Of a DNA stretch of 64,000 nt, positions 15,166-23,782 are shown piece by piece. The notes under the pieces are model-generated. The model was not told the DNA's origin. It ran no database searches and worked only from the letters and a program-made list of their open reading frames with translations. Position 1 is the first letter of the stretch. Every line of letters begins with the position of its first letter. A program made the translations under genes and the position numbers. Source of the stretch: Comamonadaceae bacterium (GTDB lineage Bacteria > Pseudomonadota > Gammaproteobacteria > Burkholderiales > Burkholderiaceae_C); NCBI GenBank assembly GCA_027488735.1, contig JAIYBB010000004.1:248001-312000 (forward strand). Direction: 5' to 3'.

Positions 15166-16164
15166 ATGGAAACAATTACCGCCACAGACCCTGCTTTTAT
15201 TCCAGTTCACCGCATTGGTGCCGTGGCCAACTTGTGCGGAGTGCCCGTGGCTACCCTGCGGGTGTGGGAGCGTCGATATGGCGTGGTTGCCCCGCCAAAG
15301 ACCGAGGGCGGGCAACGGCTCTACAGCGACCATGATGTGTTGAAGCTCACGCTCTTGAAAACATTGACACAGCATGGCCACGCCATCAGCACCATGGGCG
15401 CTTTCGCGGTGCCGCAATTGCAGTCCATGTTGAATGACCATCGTGCAGCGAAATCCATGCAACACGACAAAACTTCTATACCTGCCTTTATTTCACTGGC
15501 TGTGGTGGGTTTTCCATTGGCAAGTCGGATTGAAACAGAAAAATTTGCCCAAGTGTTTGGCCGGCAAACCACGCTCAAGGTAGACCACATGTTTGCGGAT
15601 ATCAAGCAAGCTTTGGCTACACCAGTCAACGCTACCCCTGATATTTTGTTGGTGCAAATGGGTTCGGTGCAAGTGTCCATTCAGCAAGATTTACAGCGAC
15701 TCAGGCAGCATTTGGGTGTGAAGCGATGTGTCCTCATCTACCATTTCGCCACGGTTGCGGTGTTGCAGTATCTGCATACCGCCGGCGTGATTGCCCGGCG
15801 CGAACCAGTTTCCGATTTGGAACTGAGCGACATCATCCAGTCAATTGCTTATGTAGATAACAGTTGGAGTTTGCCGGCAACCAGCAGCACCGGCGTTATT
15901 CCTTCACGCAAATACAGCGACCGCGTGTTGCAACGCATGGCAGGCATATCTACCAATGTCTTGTGCGAGTGTCCTCGTCATGTTGCAGACTTGCTTGGCA
16001 TGCTCAACAGTTTTGAAGCCTACAGCCAAGACTGTTTGAGCAGAACAACCGAAGATGCCCGTTTGCACAGTTACTTGACGGCTGTGTCCGGTTCGGCCAG
16101 GGCTTTGTTTGAACAAGCACTAGAGCGTATTGCTGCGCACGAAAACATCGATTTGGCCGAATAG
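15166..16164 (+). CDS. MerR-family regulator with CarH/LitR-like layout but no B12 motif
   Basis: A 332-residue regulator. The N-terminal MerR helix-turn-helix is clear (HRIGAVANLCGVPVATLRVWERRYG, split here as HRIGAVANLCGV then TLRVWERRYG, followed by EGGQRLYSDHDV). The remainder has a helical bundle and an alpha/beta segment (PDILLVQMG; KRCVLIYHFA), like cobalamin-dependent CarH/LitR photoreceptors, yet the E-x-H-x(2)-H cobalamin motif is not seen. The ATG at 15166 is preferred to a TTG at 15157. It is divergent from the Rrf2 gene. A BLUF gene lies 5.5 kb away; a light-response link is speculative. Confidence 0.8.
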   Translation: METITATDPAFIPVHRIGAVANLCGVPVATLRVWERRYGVVAPPKTEGGQRLYSDHDVLKLTLLKTLTQHGHAISTMGAFAVPQLQSMLNDHRAAKSMQHDKTSIPAFISLAVVGFPLASRIETEKFAQVFGRQTTLKVDHMFADIKQALATPVNATPDILLVQMGSVQVSIQQDLQRLRQHLGVKRCVLIYHFATVAVLQYLHTAGVIARREPVSDLELSDIIQSIAYVDNSWSLPATSSTGVIPSRKYSDRVLQRMAGISTNVLCECPRHVADLLGMLNSFEAYSQDCLSRTTEDARLHSYLTAVSGSARALFEQALERIAAHENIDLAE

Positions 16165-16166
16165 CT

Positions 16167-16583
16167 TCAGGGAGCGGTAACTTTAGGTGCGATGGCGGGG
16201 GTAATGCCTCCCAACGCCACTGAAATCGTGGCATCCAGTGCAATGTTTTGGCTCAGTGCTTTTTGAGTCAATGGTTGTCCGCCACATTGGGTGGAAATGT
16301 CATTGGCTTGAATGTGGTCTGCCGAATTTAAACCAATGTTGGTTGCCAGAACGGGAATGACAGCCATGGGTCCAGCGAGAAAAATCACAGATGGGCCGGC
16401 CCACAATTTGTTCTTTTGTGCTTCGTCGTGAAGCCAAGCATTGTGCCTGGCGTTTTGGCACGGGGCAGAGCTGAATTCGGGGCTGCTGCTGTCGAGTTTG
16501 GCAATCGCTTTGGATGTATGGCTGGCACATGCGCCGAGCAAAAGGCTGGCGACTAGCAAAATACAAACTTTTGAAAAATTCAT
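16167..16583 (-). CDS. Small lipoprotein, unknown function
   Basis: A 138-residue predicted lipoprotein. The start at 16583 gives a typical signal with lipobox LGAC (SLLLGACASH). The mature region has a hydrophobic segment (SVIFLAGPMAVIPVLATNIG) and two further cysteines (APCQN, STQCGG). No family is recognised. It is convergent with the MerR-type gene, ending 2 nt from it, and divergent from serC. Confidence 0.7.
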   Translation of the reverse strand: MNFSKVCILLVASLLLGACASHTSKAIAKLDSSSPEFSSAPCQNARHNAWLHDEAQKNKLWAGPSVIFLAGPMAVIPVLATNIGLNSADHIQANDISTQCGGQPLTQKALSQNIALDATISVALGGITPAIAPKVTAP

Positions 16584-16688
16584 ATGACTTAGGGCGTGCC
16601 CAGTAGATCGATGTTTCATTATGCCTTTCTTTCAGGAATAAGTCTTTAACTCCATATACTTAGTTCATTTTTCGAAAGTCATTTGTTC

Positions 16689-17771
16689 ATGACACGTGTG
16701 ATCAACTTTAGCTCTGGTCCAGCTACTTTGCCTGAGTCTGTGTTGCAACAAGCCGCACACGACATGATGGACTGGCGCGGCAGCGGCATGTCGGTCATGG
16801 AGATGAGCCACCGCGGACCTGAGTTCACCGAGATTCTGGGCCAGACGCAGTCGCTGATTCGAAGCCTCTTAAATGTGCCGGACAACTATGTCGTGCTGTT
16901 GCTGCAAGGCGGTGCGATCGCTGAAAACGCCATCGTGCCTATGAACCTGATCGGCAAAACCGGTCAAGCCGATTACGTGGTCAGCGGCGTGTGGTCAGAA
17001 AAATCCATGAAAGAGGCCGCCAAATACGGCCAAATCAACGAGGCAGCCAGCAGCCAAGGCAGCGGTTTTTTAAGCATGCCTCAACAGTCGTCTTGGAAGC
17101 TATCGGCGCAAGCGGCCTATGTGCACATGTGCAGCAACGAAACGATTGGCGGCGTGGAATGCCATTGGACGCCCGACACGGGCGATGTGCCACTCGTGGC
17201 TGACATGTCGTCCAACATCATGTCTGGGCCTCTCGATGTGAGCCGTTATGGCTTGATTTACGCAGGCGCACAAAAAAACATGGGGCCTTCAGGTGTGACC
17301 TTGGTCATCGCAAGGCGCGATTTGTTGGGTCATGCATTGCCCGCCACGCCCTCGGCTTTCAATTACCAGTTGCAAGCCGATAACGAATCCATGTACAACA
17401 CGCCGCCCACCTACGCCATTTACATCATGGGGTTGGTGATTGCGCATATAAAAGAGCAGGGCGGTTTGTCCGCCATGCAATTGCACAACCAACGCAAAGC
17501 TGATCTGCTGTATGAGTTTTTAGACCACAGCCAAATGTTCACCAACCGCGTGGCGCGCGAAGACCGCTCGCGCATGAACGTGACCTTCTTTTTGAAAGAC
17601 GAATCTTTGAACGTCGCGTTTTTACAAGGCGCAGAAAAAGAAGGCATGGTGCAATTGCGCGGCCACCGATCAGCCGGGGGTATGCGCGCTTCTATTTACA
17701 ACGCCATGTCTTTGCAAAGCGTTCAGCGCTTGCGCGATTACATGCACCGCTTCGAAAAAGACAAGGCCTGA
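16689..17771 (+). CDS. serC: Phosphoserine aminotransferase
   Basis: A 360-residue class V PLP aminotransferase converting 3-phosphohydroxypyruvate and glutamate to O-phosphoserine and 2-oxoglutarate; it also acts in pyridoxal phosphate synthesis. Signatures: INFSSGPATLPESVL, MSHRGPEFTEI, LLLQGGAIAENAIVPMNL and the lysine in YAGAQKNMGPSGV. The ATG at 16689 is chosen over a TTG 6 nt earlier. It converges on the second E1 gene with 3 nt between stops. Confidence 0.96.
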   Translation: MTRVINFSSGPATLPESVLQQAAHDMMDWRGSGMSVMEMSHRGPEFTEILGQTQSLIRSLLNVPDNYVVLLLQGGAIAENAIVPMNLIGKTGQADYVVSGVWSEKSMKEAAKYGQINEAASSQGSGFLSMPQQSSWKLSAQAAYVHMCSNETIGGVECHWTPDTGDVPLVADMSSNIMSGPLDVSRYGLIYAGAQKNMGPSGVTLVIARRDLLGHALPATPSAFNYQLQADNESMYNTPPTYAIYIMGLVIAHIKEQGGLSAMQLHNQRKADLLYEFLDHSQMFTNRVAREDRSRMNVTFFLKDESLNVAFLQGAEKEGMVQLRGHRSAGGMRASIYNAMSLQSVQRLRDYMHRFEKDKA

Positions 17772-17774
17772 ACC

Positions 17775-20381
17775 TCAGGCCTGTGTTTTCTCCAAAGCAA
17801 ACAAAGCTGCTTTGACAATGCTGGCCGCGTCAACCCGGAAAAATTGACGCAACTCCTGGCGAGTGTCGCTGCGACCGAACCCGTCTGTGCCCAGCGTCAG
17901 ATAGCGTCTGTTCGAGGGCATGAAGGCGCGAATGCTTTCAGGCACAGCGCGCACGTAGTCGGTGGCGGCGATCACCGGGCCGCTGCCGCTTTGCAACTGC
18001 TGCTGCACAAACGGTGTGGTGTTGCCCAAGCCGTCAATGGCTTCTTGTTCACAACGCTGGCCATCGCGTGCCAACTCGCTCCAACTTGTCACGCTGAACA
18101 CTTCGGCGGCAATGCCTTGCTCGGCCAGCAGAGCGGCTGCTTTGATCACTTCACCCAAAATTGCGCCTGAGCCCATCAAGGTCACCGGCTTGGCTTTGGT
18201 TTTCAGTTTTGAGGGCGCCGCCGACAAGCGATAGCAACCTTTGAGCAATTGCTCGTTCACGCCTTCGGGCAAATCGGGTTGCGCGTAGTTCTCGTTCATC
18301 AAGGTGACGTAATAAAACACGTCTTGCTGTTCGACCAGCATCTCGCGCATGCCTTGGTCGACGATGACGGCCATCTCGCCTGCAAACGCTGGGTCGTAGG
18401 CTTTGCAATTCGGGATGGTCGCAGCGACCAAATGGCTGCTGCCGTCTTGGTGTTGCAAACCTTCGCCGCCGAGTGTGGTTCTGCCTGAAGTTGCGCCGAG
18501 TAAAAAGCCGCGCGCGCGTTGATCCGCTGCGGCCCAGATAGCGTCGCCCACACGCTGGAAACCGAACATCGAGTAATAAATGTAGAACGGCAACATGGCC
18601 AAACCGTGCACGCTGTAGCTGGTGGCGGCTGCCGTCCAGCTGGCGATGGCACCGGCTTCGCTGATGCCTTCTTCCAAAATCTGGCCGTCCATGGCTTCGC
18701 GGTAACTCAGCACCGAGCCTATGTCTTCTGGTTCGTATTGCTGACCGACGCTGGAATAAATACCAACCTGCTTGAACAAATTGGCCATGCCGAAAGTGCG
18801 TGCCTCGTCAGCGACGATGGGTACCACACGGGCCCCAAGTTGCGGGTCTTTCATCAACTGTCCCAAGATGCGTACAAACGCCATGGTGGTCGACATTTCT
18901 TTGTTGTCGGCTTGCAAGGCAAAGCCCGCGTAACTGGAAAGCGCAGGCACCGGCACCACAGCACAGGCGGTGTCGCGCTTGGGCAAGTAGCCGCCCAGTG
19001 CCGTGCGTTTGGCGTGCAGGTATTGCATTTCAGGTGAATCAGCAGCCGGCTTGAAAAAGTCCAGGTTGGTGGCTTGCGCGTCCGACAAGGGTAAGTTGAA
19101 TCGGTTGCGAAACGCGAGCAGCGCAGACTCGTCGAGTTTTTTCTGGCTGTGCGTGGTCATCTTGCCTTGACCGGCTTGACCCATGCCATAGCCTTTTTTG
19201 GTGTGCGCCAGGATGACAGTAGGTTGACCTGTGTGAGCGGCTGCGGCTGCATAAGCGGCATGGATTTTCACCAGATCATGGCCGCCTCGTTTGAGCCTGT
19301 CGATTTGCTCGTCGGTCAGGCCTTGGGCGAGTTGCGAGAGTTCGGGGTTTTGGCCGAAGAAAGATTCGCGGTTAAAACGCCCATCCTTGGCGGCAAAGGT
19401 TTGCATTTGGCCGTCTACGGTGTTGGCAAATGCCTTCACCAGTGCACCGTGTGTGTCGCGTGCAAACAAACCGTCCCAGTCGCTGCCCCAAATCAGTTTG
19501 ATGACATTCCAACCAGCACCGCGAAACAGTTTTTCCAACTCGTCAATGATGCGACCATTACCGCGCACCGGGCCGTCCAAGCGTTGCAAATTGCAGTTCA
19601 CCACCCAGACCAAGTTATCCAATCTTTCGCGCGAGGCCAGCGTGAGTGCACTCATGCTCTCAGGCTCGTCCATTTCGCCGTCACCGAACACGCCCCACAC
19701 TTTGCGGTTTTGGCAGTTGAGCAAACCTCTGTGCGTCAAATAACGCATGAAGCGCGCGTGGTAAATCGAGCTTATAGGGCCTATGCCCATGGAGCCGGTG
19801 GGGAACTGCCAGAAGTCCGGCATCAGCCACGGATGTGGGTAGCTGGACAAACCGCGCGCGCCTTCACGCGGCGCTTTGAGTTCTTGGCGGTAATGCGATA
19901 AATCGGCTTCGCTCAAACGGCCTTCCAGGTAGGCGCGTGCGTATACGCCGGGCGCACTGTGCGGTTGAAAAAACACCAGATCGCCTTGGTGTTGATCGTC
20001 GCGGGCGTGGAAAAAATGGTTGTAGCCGACCTCGAACAAATCGGCGGCGCTGGCGTAACTGGCGATGTGACCGCCGAGTTCACCATAAGCGCCGTTGGCT
20101 TTGGCCACCATGGCCAGCGCGTTCCAGCGCATCAGCGAGGCGAGTTTTTCTTCGATGGCCAGATCGCCGGGGTAGGGCTGCTGGGCTTGCACGGGGATCG
20201 TGTTGACATAAGGCGTGACGAGTTCGGGTGACCAGTCGATCTGGCTTTGGTGCGCCAAGGCCACCATTTGGTCCAGCAGGTAACGCGCGCGTTGTGCGCC
20301 GTGAGCGCCTACCACCGCCTGGAAGGCCTCTCGCCACTCGGAGGTTTCGATCGGGTCTAAGTCTGTGGTTTTTTGCAGCAT
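17775..20381 (-). CDS. Second AceE-type 2-oxo acid dehydrogenase E1 (MdeB-like)
   Basis: A full-length homodimeric E1 of about 868 residues with ThDP motif [11 protein letters not shown]...[10 protein letters not shown] and [25 protein letters not shown]. It is a distinct paralog of the operonic AceE at 52.7-55.5 kb and has no adjacent E2 or E3, so it would share AceF and Lpd. It is divergent from an Lrp/AsnC regulator, as mdeB (2-oxobutyrate dehydrogenase E1) is from mdeR in Pseudomonas putida. 2-Oxobutyrate, from threonine or methionine breakdown, is therefore a likely substrate, by inference. The ATG at 20381 is chosen; a TTG at 20393 is possible. Confidence 0.9.
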   Translation of the reverse strand: MLQKTTDLDPIETSEWREAFQAVVGAHGAQRARYLLDQMVALAHQSQIDWSPELVTPYVNTIPVQAQQPYPGDLAIEEKLASLMRWNALAMVAKANGAYGELGGHIASYASAADLFEVGYNHFFHARDDQHQGDLVFFQPHSAPGVYARAYLEGRLSEADLSHYRQELKAPREGARGLSSYPHPWLMPDFWQFPTGSMGIGPISSIYHARFMRYLTHRGLLNCQNRKVWGVFGDGEMDEPESMSALTLASRERLDNLVWVVNCNLQRLDGPVRGNGRIIDELEKLFRGAGWNVIKLIWGSDWDGLFARDTHGALVKAFANTVDGQMQTFAAKDGRFNRESFFGQNPELSQLAQGLTDEQIDRLKRGGHDLVKIHAAYAAAAAHTGQPTVILAHTKKGYGMGQAGQGKMTTHSQKKLDESALLAFRNRFNLPLSDAQATNLDFFKPAADSPEMQYLHAKRTALGGYLPKRDTACAVVPVPALSSYAGFALQADNKEMSTTMAFVRILGQLMKDPQLGARVVPIVADEARTFGMANLFKQVGIYSSVGQQYEPEDIGSVLSYREAMDGQILEEGISEAGAIASWTAAATSYSVHGLAMLPFYIYYSMFGFQRVGDAIWAAADQRARGFLLGATSGRTTLGGEGLQHQDGSSHLVAATIPNCKAYDPAFAGEMAVIVDQGMREMLVEQQDVFYYVTLMNENYAQPDLPEGVNEQLLKGCYRLSAAPSKLKTKAKPVTLMGSGAILGEVIKAAALLAEQGIAAEVFSVTSWSELARDGQRCEQEAIDGLGNTTPFVQQQLQSGSGPVIAATDYVRAVPESIRAFMPSNRRYLTLGTDGFGRSDTRQELRQFFRVDAASIVKAALFALEKTQA

Positions 20382-20473
20382 AGGTGTGTTCAAAAGCGGG
20401 ATTCGGATGGCATTGAATATAGAGAATTCGGCGCGGAATGTGCTATTGATAAATCATGTTTTAGTCTACTTAA

Positions 20474-20490
20474 ATGGCATAAAATGCCAT
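20474..20490. promoter_or_regulatory. Perfect inverted repeat between E1 paralog and Lrp gene
   Basis: ATGGCAT and ATGCCAT form a perfect 7-bp inverted repeat around an AAA spacer, inside the divergent promoter region and 24 nt before the Lrp-type start. It is a natural candidate operator for that regulator, controlling itself and the E1 gene. Confidence 0.6.
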
Positions 20491-20514
20491 AAATATCTAT
20501 TTTCAAGGCTATTC

Positions 20515-20991
20515 ATGCTTTTAGATGCCGTGGATTACAAAATATTGGCGCAACTGCAAGAAGACTCGTCTCTCACAAACGTCGAGCTTGCCAGACGCGT
20601 GCATTTGTCACCGTCACCATGCTTGCAAAGGGTCAAGGCGTTGGAGGCCGCAGGCGTGATTCAGCGCTATGTGGCTCTGACCCAGCCGCAAGCACTGGGC
20701 CTGGGTTTGAATGTGTTCATTTCCATCAGCCTGAAAGAGCAATCTAAAGCTGCGCTTGCCGAGTTCGAGCAGCGCATTGCCGAGCATGACGAGGTGATGG
20801 AGTGTTATTTGATGACCGGCGATTCCGACTATTTGATTCGCGTCGCAATTGCTGACATGGCCGCGCTGGAGAAATTTATTTTGGAGCAACTCACACCCAT
20901 ACCCGGTGTGGAAAAAATCCGCAGCAGCTTTGCGCTCAAGCAGGTGCGATACAAAACAGCCTTGCCCCTGAAGCAAGCTGTCTCGCATTGA
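20515..20991 (+). CDS. Lrp/AsnC-family transcriptional regulator
   Basis: A 158-residue feast/famine regulator. The helix-turn-helix reads [20 protein letters not shown] then [21 protein letters not shown], and the RAM/AsnC ligand domain includes [17 protein letters not shown] and [23 protein letters not shown]. The ATG at 20515 is chosen because it gives the usual family N-terminus. Divergent orientation to an AceE-type E1, with a perfect inverted repeat between, suggests it controls that gene in response to an amino acid, as MdeR does. Confidence 0.93.
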   Translation: MLLDAVDYKILAQLQEDSSLTNVELARRVHLSPSPCLQRVKALEAAGVIQRYVALTQPQALGLGLNVFISISLKEQSKAALAEFEQRIAEHDEVMECYLMTGDSDYLIRVAIADMAALEKFILEQLTPIPGVEKIRSSFALKQVRYKTALPLKQAVSH

Positions 20992-21009
20992 ATCTAACAA
21001 TGGCTTGGC

Positions 21010-21753
21010 TCAGTACACCAGGCTGATGGGAATACACAGTTGGTAGCCAACTCCCCACACGGATTTGATGGCGGATTCCGTGCTGTTTGAATCGATGCCT
21101 TTTATTTTTTTTCTAAAACGTGCAATCAATTCCTCAAGGGCATGCTTGCTCATGCCTTCATCTGAGTCTTCATCGGAAAACAAATCGCACAGCACGCCTG
21201 ATTCAAGCGTGAAATCATTGGCTTGGCTTAAAGCCACGAGGAGTATTTTTTCGCGGTTGGTCAATCGAATCTTTTCAACCAGACCTGGTGATTGAAGTGT
21301 GCGGTCACGCAGACTTAATTGCCAATCATTGACGTTATTTAATTTTTTGACACGCTTTCCCAGATTTTGAACCACCATCGTCAACTCTTCTGGAGAGACG
21401 GGTTTGGTGAGGTAAAAATCTGCTCCGCCATGGCTGTAGCCTGTCAAGCGATCATGCAAAGCCACACGTGCAGTCATGATCACAATGCCTACATTGGGTG
21501 TGCGCTCCCGCAACCGTTTGCACAAACTGATGCCTGATTCGCCGGGTAAATTCAAATCGATGATGTAGATATCAATGGGTCGAAGCGTTACCAAATCATC
21601 CAGCGCTGCAGCACTTGAAACGCCGTGCGTTTCAAAATGATTTGCGTTGAGATGAGAAACGATTTCCTGTCTCAGCAACACATCGTCTTCCACGATGGCC
21701 ACCACATATTGGTGGATTTTTGAAGAAATTTCGTTTTGAATCATGGTTTGCAT
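21010..21753 (-). CDS. OmpR/PhoB-type response regulator
   Basis: A 247-residue response regulator. The receiver has the acidic pair in VAIVEDDVLL, the phospho-acceptor aspartate in IYIIDLNLPG, the threonine in IVIMTARV and the lysine in FYLTKPVSP. The C-terminal winged helix is divergent but recognisable (LTNREKILLVAL; a recognition helix near ALEELIARFRKKI; VWGVGYQLCIP). Its ATG overlaps the 3' end of the sensor kinase gene by 13 nt. Target genes are unknown; the divergent TerB-domain gene is an obvious candidate. Confidence 0.92.
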   Translation of the reverse strand: MQTMIQNEISSKIHQYVVAIVEDDVLLRQEIVSHLNANHFETHGVSSAAALDDLVTLRPIDIYIIDLNLPGESGISLCKRLRERTPNVGIVIMTARVALHDRLTGYSHGGADFYLTKPVSPEELTMVVQNLGKRVKKLNNVNDWQLSLRDRTLQSPGLVEKIRLTNREKILLVALSQANDFTLESGVLCDLFSDEDSDEGMSKHALEELIARFRKKIKGIDSNSTESAIKSVWGVGYQLCIPISLVY

Positions 21754-23654
21754 AATGGCACCCTTAGGGTGAAAGTGATGAGTTTTTCGTCTTGCTCGAA
21801 AGAAATTTGCGAACCAATTTTTTCGACAGCCTCTTTGATCAAGGACAAACCAATTCCCATCCCAGCCAACGGCTGAAATGCATCATGTCGGTAATACCGT
21901 TGAAACAGTTTGTCCGGATCTGGCCTGGCGTTGTCAGGGAATTGGTTAGAAATACTCAGCACAGATGCAAGCGCGTCCACCGATACCTGAACATGAATCA
22001 AGCTGTGCTGTTCAGAGTATTTGAGCGAATTGGAAATTAAATTTTCAATGATCAAGAACAACATTTGTTGATTGCCATAAAAATCGACGTCATCAGGCAA
22101 AAGCAGACTGAATCTGCTTTCAATAGACTCGTTTGATGGCAGTAAATCCTCAATGATTTGAGTGATCAATGCTTTTGCATTGTGATGCGTTGGGGATTCC
22201 TCCATTTGAAACCGGTCAATTTTGTTGGAGTTTGCTACTTGAGTGATCAATTGGTCCATCCGGTCAAGCGTCGCATTGATACGGTGTGAGCGTGAATGGG
22301 TTTCGATATCAGTCGCATTTTTTTGGTTCAATGAATACGTGGCAAAGCGCAACGTGGTCAGTGGATTTTTTAACTCGTGCGTCAATATATCTATCAAAGT
22401 TTGACGTTCTTTGAGTTTTTCACTGTTGATGCGAGATGTCTCTACGTCGAGTTGCAAATCTTTTTCACGCAAAATACTTTTAATTTTTTCATCGTAGTGT
22501 TTGAATATCAAAACCAAGAAAACCACCACGCCAAACGCCAGACCATTCAAGCGGTAATTCGTAAAAAAGATCAACTCAGCCCCTCGGTCCGATAAGATTT
22601 CGCTGCCTGTGAAAATATTGATATAGCCATAAATAACTATCGTGGTGAAAATGATGTACGAACCTTTGAGCAATCTTTTTATGTTCAATGGAATATTAGT
22701 AGAATGTCGCAAACCATAAAACTGCACTGGCATGTTCAGCGCAATGGTGATCACGTACAGATAAATACCTAATCTGATGTGATCGAATGCAATCAGAAAA
22801 GAAGCGAACAAGCTTGCACTGAGAAGCAAAAAAACTAATTGTCTATAGGTGTTGTTTACACCGTAATTTTTAGTGAATGAATACCCTAATAAGATGATCA
22901 AAAATATACGGACATTGACAAATTGGTAGTTCAGGTAGCTGAAGTTTTCAGCCAGCATGGACGGAAAAATCAAATACATTTTTCCCGATGCAAAAATAAT
23001 ATACAGAAAAATACTGAATTGCATCAGGCTGTAAACCAAAATAAACATAGACCTGTCTATCATGATCAAAACCAAAGAGACAAAGAACAAACTAAGCGCA
23101 ATAGATTGTGCAAAAGTGATGCTTTCTGTGTAGACAGCAGTGATAGTGGCCAGAGCAGAGATGGACGTTATTTCTGATTTAAGCGTCAAGTAACCAGTGT
23201 GCTTTACCTTTATGAAAATATTTTTTTTCGCAGTAGTTTCTTCATTTTTCAAAATAAAGCAATGCATACCGTATGGACAAATTCTGGCGGCGGTGGTGGC
23301 AAGACTCCCACCGCTTTGTGCAAGCCACTCTTGCCCAATTTTTTCGAAAACCGTGATGTCCTCAAGAACAAATGGACTCAGTATGAGCACATGGTCTTCG
23401 TTCAGTTTTTGTGTGCGCGATAAATTGTCGACTTTATCTATTTCAATTTTGATCCACACCGCGCCATCAATGAATCCTAAATGCAGGTTGTCTTTGTAGT
23501 TGCGAAAAGGTGTTTGACTGACCTCAGTGACCGTTAAGCTGTCTGATGCATCCAAGTGAAAACTTTGGCTAAAGTTGGCCGCGCCCGCGGTCATATGCAT
23601 GCATACTGCGATAGAAACGACAATAAATATGCTTATGAACTTGTTATAAAACAA
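21741..23654 (-). CDS. 7TMR-DISM sensor histidine kinase
   Basis: A 637-residue kinase. After a signal peptide (about 1-26) comes a periplasmic 7TMR-DISMED2-like domain (about 30-175; FHLDASDSLTV, GAVWIKIEI), a seven-span membrane region (about 180-400), a HisKA domain with the phospho-acceptor histidine in DILTHELKNPLTTLRF, and a HATPase domain (NLISNSLKYSEQ; GMGIGLSLIKEAV). DISM sensors often bind carbohydrates or related ligands. The TTG start is supported by AGGGA 6 nt upstream and an immediately preceding in-frame stop. It is cotranscribed with the response regulator and divergent from the TerB-domain gene. Confidence 0.88.
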   Translation of the reverse strand: MFYNKFISIFIVVSIAVCMHMTAGAANFSQSFHLDASDSLTVTEVSQTPFRNYKDNLHLGFIDGAVWIKIEIDKVDNLSRTQKLNEDHVLILSPFVLEDITVFEKIGQEWLAQSGGSLATTAARICPYGMHCFILKNEETTAKKNIFIKVKHTGYLTLKSEITSISALATITAVYTESITFAQSIALSLFFVSLVLIMIDRSMFILVYSLMQFSIFLYIIFASGKMYLIFPSMLAENFSYLNYQFVNVRIFLIILLGYSFTKNYGVNNTYRQLVFLLLSASLFASFLIAFDHIRLGIYLYVITIALNMPVQFYGLRHSTNIPLNIKRLLKGSYIIFTTIVIYGYINIFTGSEILSDRGAELIFFTNYRLNGLAFGVVVFLVLIFKHYDEKIKSILREKDLQLDVETSRINSEKLKERQTLIDILTHELKNPLTTLRFATYSLNQKNATDIETHSRSHRINATLDRMDQLITQVANSNKIDRFQMEESPTHHNAKALITQIIEDLLPSNESIESRFSLLLPDDVDFYGNQQMLFLIIENLISNSLKYSEQHSLIHVQVSVDALASVLSISNQFPDNARPDPDKLFQRYYRHDAFQPLAGMGIGLSLIKEAVEKIGSQISFEQDEKLITFTLRVPLCKP

Positions 23655-23782
23655 CTATCTTCCCTGTGCGAAATCATTGTTTTGATGATAGCTTGTTATC
23701 TGAAAAATTTGCCGTGAGCATTACTGAGTATTTGCCAGTTTTAAGGTGTGATTTACGCGTATTTCCCATTAAAACAGGGACT

